From positions 1-9,809 of the forward strand of contig SKSL01000153.1 in the NCBI GenBank assembly GCA_007123015.1: DNA of 9,809 nt, written 5' to 3'. Numbering within the stretch: the stretch's first letter is position 1; every line of letters starts with the position of its first letter. The notes below the pieces were generated by a model, which worked only from the letters and a program-made list of their open reading frames with translations, was not told the DNA's origin and searched no databases. Shown piece after piece: positions 6,604-9,809 of this stretch. The stretch comes from Natronohydrobacter sp. (GTDB taxonomy: Bacteria; Pseudomonadota; Alphaproteobacteria; Rhodobacterales; Rhodobacteraceae). A program made the translations under genes and the position numbers.

Positions 6604-7943
6604 CACGCAAGCTTTTCGGGACAGACGGGGTCCGGGGAACGGCGAACACGCATCCGATGACAGCCGAGATGGCGCTGCGTCTCGGGGCTGCGGCCGGGCG
6701 GCATTTCCGCCGCAATGGATCGAACGAGCATCGGGTGGTGATCGGCAAGGATACGCGGCTCTCTGGCTATATGTTCGAGACTGCGTTGACGGCGGGGCTG
6801 ACCTCGACTGGTATGAATGTGCTGCTGCTGGGACCGGTGCCGACTCCGGCTGTGGGATTTCTCACGCGCTCGATGCGCGCGGATCTGGGGATCATGATTT
6901 CGGCCAGCCACAACGCGCATCAGGATAACGGGATCAAGTTCTTCGGCCCCGACGGGTTCAAGCTGTCTGATGCGGATGAGGCCGAGATCGAAGCCATTGT
7001 CGCTGGCGAAATTGTTCCGGCGCAGCCCGCCAATATCGGGCGCGCCAAACGGATCGAGACCGCCGGTGGGCGCTATGTGGAATATGCCAAGACAACGCTC
7101 GCGCGCGGCACGCAGCTTGGCGGGCTGAAGATTGTGCTGGATTGTGCGAATGGGGCGGCCCATCGTGTGGCGCCACAGCTTTTGTGGGAATTGGGGGCGG
7201 ATGTGGTTCCGATCGGGGTCAACCCGAGCGGGACCAATATCAATTTGGATTGCGGCTCGACCTATCCGCGCACCTGCGCGGCCAAAGTGCTGGAGACCGG
7301 CGCGGATCTGGGGATCACGCTGGACGGGGATGCGGACCGCGTGATCCTGATCGATGAGCGCGGCCAGATTGCGGATGGCGACCAGCTGATGGCGCTATTC
7401 GCGCGCCGCTTTGGCGAAGCGCAGATGCTGCGCGAAGGTGTGCTGGTGGCCACGGTCATGTCCAATCTTGGCCTTGAGCGCTATCTTGAGGGCAACGGCA
7501 TGCGCATGGAGCGCACAGCCGTCGGTGACCGCTATGTGGTCGAGCGGATGCGCCAAGGTGGCTGGAATCTGGGTGGTGAGCAATCGGGTCATATCGTGAT
7601 GACCGATTATGCTACTACGGGCGACGGGCTGATTGCGGCATTGCAGTTCATGGCTGCGATGATCGAGACGGGTAAACCCGCGTCGATCCTTGCGAAATCT
7701 TTTGAGCCTGTGCCGCAGATGTTGAAGAACCTGCGTACCGCGCCGGGGGTGGATTTGCTGTCCAAATCCGAAGTGCAGGCGGTGATCGAAGATGCCAAAG
7801 CGCGTCTGGACGGTCGTGGCAGGCTGCTGATCCGGAAATCCGGGACCGAACCTTTGGTGCGGGTGATGGCCGAATGCGAAGACGAAGGGCTTCTGGCCGA
7901 GATCGTGAACGGGATTATCGCCGAAATGGAAGCCGTGGCGTGA
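6600..7943 (+). CDS. glmM: Phosphoglucosamine mutase
   Basis: GlmM interconverts glucosamine-6-phosphate and glucosamine-1-phosphate, the cytoplasmic step leading to UDP-N-acetylglucosamine for peptidoglycan and lipopolysaccharide. The 447 residues match the family length. It opens with KLFGTDGVRGTAN. The active serine is S103 in SASHNAHQDNGIKFFGPDG, which must be phosphorylated for activity. The metal loop is DGDADR (D242, D244, D246). The sugar-binding motif GEQSGH lies at 326-331, and the C-terminal phosphate-binding loop RKSGTEPLVRVMAE starts at R412. All four phosphohexomutase domains are present. ATG 6600 overlaps the folP TGA in an ATGA arrangement, preceded by a purine-rich GAGAGGGGGCAGGA stretch, so translation is probably coupled. 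The folP-glmM pairing also occurs in E. coli. GlmM rather than ManB/Pgm is chosen from the start and the SASHNAHQDNGIK motif. Confidence 0.97.
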   Translation: MTRKLFGTDGVRGTANTHPMTAEMALRLGAAAGRHFRRNGSNEHRVVIGKDTRLSGYMFETALTAGLTSTGMNVLLLGPVPTPAVGFLTRSMRADLGIMISASHNAHQDNGIKFFGPDGFKLSDADEAEIEAIVAGEIVPAQPANIGRAKRIETAGGRYVEYAKTTLARGTQLGGLKIVLDCANGAAHRVAPQLLWELGADVVPIGVNPSGTNINLDCGSTYPRTCAAKVLETGADLGITLDGDADRVILIDERGQIADGDQLMALFARRFGEAQMLREGVLVATVMSNLGLERYLEGNGMRMERTAVGDRYVVERMRQGGWNLGGEQSGHIVMTDYATTGDGLIAALQFMAAMIETGKPASILAKSFEPVPQMLKNLRTAPGVDLLSKSEVQAVIEDAKARLDGRGRLLIRKSGTEPLVRVMAECEDEGLLAEIVNGIIAEMEAVA

Positions 7944-7951
7944 TCAGGTAA

Positions 7952-7976
7952 GGTGCGTGCTGAGCACGCACCCTAC
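7952..7976 (-). repeat. REP-like palindromic unit 3 (GTAG head on - strand)
   Basis: GGTGCGTGC (7952-7960) pairs perfectly with GCACGCACC (7964-7972) around a TGA loop, 8 bases after the glmM stop. CTAC (7973-7976) abuts the stem, giving GTAG on the minus strand, and the following GCG is shared with unit 1. The preceding GGTAA (7947-7951) is shared with unit 2. The stem is identical to unit 1 although the two are more than 7 kb apart. Confidence 0.8.
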
Positions 7977-7988
7977 GCGAAAGCGCAT

Positions 7989-8014
7989 AGGGGCTTGTCA
8001 TCGCCCCTCATTTT
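7989..8014 (+). terminator. Candidate intrinsic terminator of the folB-folP-glmM unit
   Basis: AGGGGC (7989-7994) pairs with GCCCCT (8003-8008) across an 8-base loop and is followed by CA and TTTT (8011-8014). The short stem and T-tract are acceptable for a GC-rich genome. It lies between the REP-like unit and the glycine riboswitch and so would separate glmM from gcv transcription. Confidence 0.5.
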
Positions 8015-8022
8015 CCGTTAAC
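7995..8022 (+). promoter_or_regulatory. Candidate promoter for the gcv operon, overlapping the terminator
   Basis: TTGTCA (7995-8000, 5 of 6 to TTGACA) lies in the terminator loop. A weak -10 such as GTTAAC (8017-8022) follows after 16 bases. Initiation would fall near 8029, just before the first base pair of the riboswitch at 8032, and this position is the main support. The -10 match is poor (3 of 6). Confidence 0.4.
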
Positions 8023-8031
8023 CGGGATCAA

Positions 8032-8190
8032 GGACATGGGAGACATTGGCGCAGGCGCCAAGGCCGAAGGAGCAACCGCCCCGGTAAACTCTCAGGCAAA
8101 AGGACCGGTCCGGCAGACAGACTCTGGAGAGAGGCGCATCTGCGCCCGCCGAAGGGATAGCGATCTCAGGCGCAAGGGACAGAGGGGGCA
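8032..8190 (+). ncRNA. Tandem glycine riboswitch (two aptamers) controlling gcvT-gcvH
   Basis: Two aptamers lie in series in the gcvT leader. Aptamer 1 (about 8032-8111) has GGGAGA, a P3a-type hairpin TTGGCG/CGCCAA (8046-8051 with 8056-8061), the core GCCGAAGGAGCAA, and CTCTCAGGCAAAAGGACC. Aptamer 2 (about 8121-8186) has ACTCTGGAGAGA, hairpin GGCGCA/TGCGCC (8133-8138 with 8141-8146), the core GCCGAAGGG, ATCTCAGGCGCAAGGGACAG, and a closing stem CTCTG/CAGAG (8122-8126 with 8180-8184). This is the established glycine riboswitch layout, which senses glycine and usually turns on the glycine cleavage genes. No T-tract terminator follows; a small GGGC/GCCC hairpin (8227-8238) lies ahead of the ribosome binding site, so control of translation seems more likely than attenuation. 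Confidence 0.95.
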
Positions 8191-8259
8191 TGATCTGCGG
8201 GGCAACTCGCGCTGACATGACCCGTTGGGCACTTGCCCGACCCTGACAGAGGCCACCCG

Positions 8260-9393
8260 ATGCCCGATGCTGATCTGAACCGCACGATCCTGCACCCGCT
8301 GCATGTCGAACTGGGCGCGAAGCTGGTGCCTTTTGCGGGCTATGAGATGCCAGTCCAATACCCCATGGGCGTGATGAAGGAGCATCTGCACACCCGCGCG
8401 CAGGCCGGGCTGTTCGATGTCAGCCATATGGGGCAGGTGATCCTGCGCCCCAAGTCGGATATGGCGGCGATCGAACTGGGATTGGAAGCGCTGATGCCAG
8501 TTGCAGTGCAGGGGCTGGTCGAGGGGCGGCAGCGCTATGGGCTGTTTACCAATGACGCGGGCGGGATCCTTGACGATCTGATGTTCGCCAATCGCGGCGA
8601 TCATATCTTCATGGTGGTCAATGCCGCCTGCAAGGAGGCCGATATTGCCCATATGCAGGCCCATCTGGCCGATGTGGCCGACGTGCGTCCAGTGCCGGAC
8701 CGTGCGCTTCTGGCGCTGCAAGGGCCAGCCGCGGAAGCTGTGCTGGCCAGTTTCGTGCCGGATCTGCGCGCGATGCGCTTCATGGATGTGCTGAGCGTCG
8801 ACACAGTTTACGGCCCGCTCTGGATCGCGCGTTCGGGCTATACGGGCGAGGACGGGTTCGAGATTTCTGTCCCCGATGCCAGCGCCTTAGATTTTGCCCG
8901 CGCATTGCTCGGGCAAGATGCGGTGGCGCCCATCGGGCTGGGCGCGCGCGACAGTCTGCGGCTGGAAGCGGGGCTCTGCCTTTATGGGCATGACATTGAC
9001 ACGCAGACCACGCCCGTTGCGGCTGGTCTGGCTTGGGCGATCCAGAAAGCCCGCCGTGCCGGGGGTGCGCGGGAAGGGGGCTTTCCGGGGGCTGCGAAGA
9101 TATTGGCTGAGCTGGAAACTGGCCCTGCGGCGCACCGCGTGGGCTTGCGCCCCGAGGGCCGCGCGCCGATGCGCGATGGTACAGTGATCTGGGACGCGGC
9201 CGAGGGCGGGCATCGTCTGGGGAAAGTGACGTCAGGCGGCTTTGGTCCGTCGGTTGAAGCCCCGATTGCAATGGCCTATGTGCCGGATTTTGCAGCAGTT
9301 CCGGGCACCCGGCTTTGGGGAGAGTTGCGCGGCAAACGCCTGCCCGTTACCGTCTGTGAATTGCCGTTTCGCCCGTCCAATTACAAGCGCTGA
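8260..9393 (+). CDS. gcvT: Aminomethyltransferase (glycine cleavage system T protein)
   Basis: The T protein takes the aminomethyl group from lipoyl-GcvH, passes the methylene carbon to tetrahydrofolate and releases ammonia. The 377 residues match the family size. Signatures in order are LVPFAGYEMPVQYPMGVMKE, GLFDVSHMGQV, GGILDDLMF with the catalytic Asp at D105/D106, the substrate loop GYTGEDGFEISVP, GARDSLRLEAGLCLYGHDID, and a C-terminal barrel with GKVTSGGFGPSVEAPIAMAYV. ATG 8260 is chosen because AGAGG (8248-8252) lies 7 bases upstream and the protein starts at the family N-terminus; a TTG at 8233 would add nine residues without support. The gene follows the glycine riboswitch, which fits induction by excess glycine. 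The closely related YgfZ and dimethylglycine dehydrogenase families are less likely, given the conserved motifs and the gcvH neighbour. Confidence 0.96.
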   Translation: MPDADLNRTILHPLHVELGAKLVPFAGYEMPVQYPMGVMKEHLHTRAQAGLFDVSHMGQVILRPKSDMAAIELGLEALMPVAVQGLVEGRQRYGLFTNDAGGILDDLMFANRGDHIFMVVNAACKEADIAHMQAHLADVADVRPVPDRALLALQGPAAEAVLASFVPDLRAMRFMDVLSVDTVYGPLWIARSGYTGEDGFEISVPDASALDFARALLGQDAVAPIGLGARDSLRLEAGLCLYGHDIDTQTTPVAAGLAWAIQKARRAGGAREGGFPGAAKILAELETGPAAHRVGLRPEGRAPMRDGTVIWDAAEGGHRLGKVTSGGFGPSVEAPIAMAYVPDFAAVPGTRLWGELRGKRLPVTVCELPFRPSNYKR

Positions 9394-9404
9394 GGAGCTT
9401 GCGC

Positions 9405-9764
9405 ATGAAATACACCGAAGAACATGAATGGCTGCGCATCGAGGGGGATGTCGTCGTTGTGGGCATCACTGAACACGCCGCCGAGCAGTTGGGAGATGTG
9501 GTCTTTGTCGAACTGCCCGAGATCGAGGCCGTTGTAGCCAAGGGTGATGAAGTTTGTGTCATCGAATCGGTCAAGGCCGCGTCTGATATTCTGGCACCCG
9601 TCGATGGTGAGATCGTCGAGGTGAATGAGGCATTGACGGATACACCGGCGCTTGTGAACGAAGATCCGCAAGGGGATGCCTGGTTTTTCAAGATGAAACT
9701 GGATGATCTGTCGGTGCTCGATGAGTTCATGACCGAGGAAGAATACAAGGAGTTTCTCGGTTGA
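9405..9764 (+). CDS. gcvH: Glycine cleavage system H protein (lipoyl carrier)
   Basis: GcvH carries the lipoyl arm that moves the aminomethyl intermediate from the P protein to the T protein and the dihydrolipoyl group to the L protein. The 119 residues have the family start KYTEEHEWLRIEGD, then GITEHAAEQLGDVVFVELPE, and the lipoylation hairpin VIESVKAASD with the modified lysine at K57. It ends with GDAWFFKMKL and EEYKEFLG. ATG 9405 is chosen because GAGGAG (9392-9397), overlapping the gcvT stop, is a strong ribosome binding site 7 bases away; the TTG at 9399 would fall too close to it. The 11-base gap to gcvT indicates one operon. gcvP is the expected next gene, but no convincing start lies in the last 45 bases. 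Confidence 0.97.
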   Translation: MKYTEEHEWLRIEGDVVVVGITEHAAEQLGDVVFVELPEIEAVVAKGDEVCVIESVKAASDILAPVDGEIVEVNEALTDTPALVNEDPQGDAWFFKMKLDDLSVLDEFMTEEEYKEFLG

Positions 9765-9786
9765 CCCACAGACACTGATCTCACCG

Positions 9787-9809
9787 GGCGGGGCCGCGCG
9801 GCTGCCGCC
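9787..9809. other. GC-rich inverted repeat at the right edge after gcvH
   Basis: GGCGG (9787-9791) can pair with CCGCC (9805-9809), and GCCG (9793-9796) with CGGC (9799-9802) inside it. It starts 22 bases after the gcvH stop. The window ends at the arm, so a following T-tract or a gene start cannot be judged. It could be a partial terminator or intercistronic hairpin before gcvP. Confidence 0.35.

Noticed and set aside
1..9809. Mobile element, phage, toxin-antitoxin or defence system
   Set aside because: All supported genes are core metabolism or cell wall functions on one strand with even base composition. No integrase, transposase, att-like repeats or tRNA is visible.

Overview
The window reads as a chromosomal, housekeeping stretch from a GC-rich alphaproteobacterium, most likely of the Rhodobacterales (Rhodobacteraceae). 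The reasons are the gene order (glyS, a PPDK-like gene, a SleB-type cell wall hydrolase, folB, folP, glmM), the lineage-type N-terminal extension on FolP, the unusually long FolB, and a tandem glycine riboswitch ahead of gcvT-gcvH. All genes lie on the + strand. No mobile element, tRNA, rRNA or CRISPR array is visible.

Layout. (1) 1-518: the 3' end of glyS. (2) 519-661: two tandem REP-like hairpins. (3) 662-3202: a PPDK-like protein whose PEP/pyruvate half is intact but whose ATP-grasp half has lost its signature residues. (4) 3203-3374: a weak terminator, a candidate promoter and a hairpin. (5) 3375-4475: a membrane-anchored or exported SleB-type cell wall hydrolase. (6) 4625-7943: a folate/cell-wall unit of folB, folP and glmM, with folP and glmM overlapping by 4 bases. 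(7) 7944-8259: another REP-like unit, a terminator, a candidate promoter and a tandem glycine riboswitch. (8) 8260-9764: gcvT and gcvH of the glycine cleavage system, with gcvP presumably beyond the right edge.

How the genes work together. FolB and FolP are pterin-branch enzymes of folate synthesis. GlmM makes glucosamine-1-phosphate for peptidoglycan and lipopolysaccharide; the folP-glmM pairing is also known from E. coli. GcvT and GcvH break down glycine using tetrahydrofolate, under riboswitch control. GlyS consumes glycine for tRNA charging.

No large unknown defence or mobile system is present. The two most interesting items are protein architectures. FolB carries a C-terminal domain that I read as a degenerate aspartokinase-like (COG2054/MfnE-type) kinase. 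The PPDK-like enzyme next to glyS appears unable to use ATP in the normal way. A REP-like repeat family with a GTAG head, seen at both operon ends, is the third. Family assignments come from motif recognition only; no database search was run.
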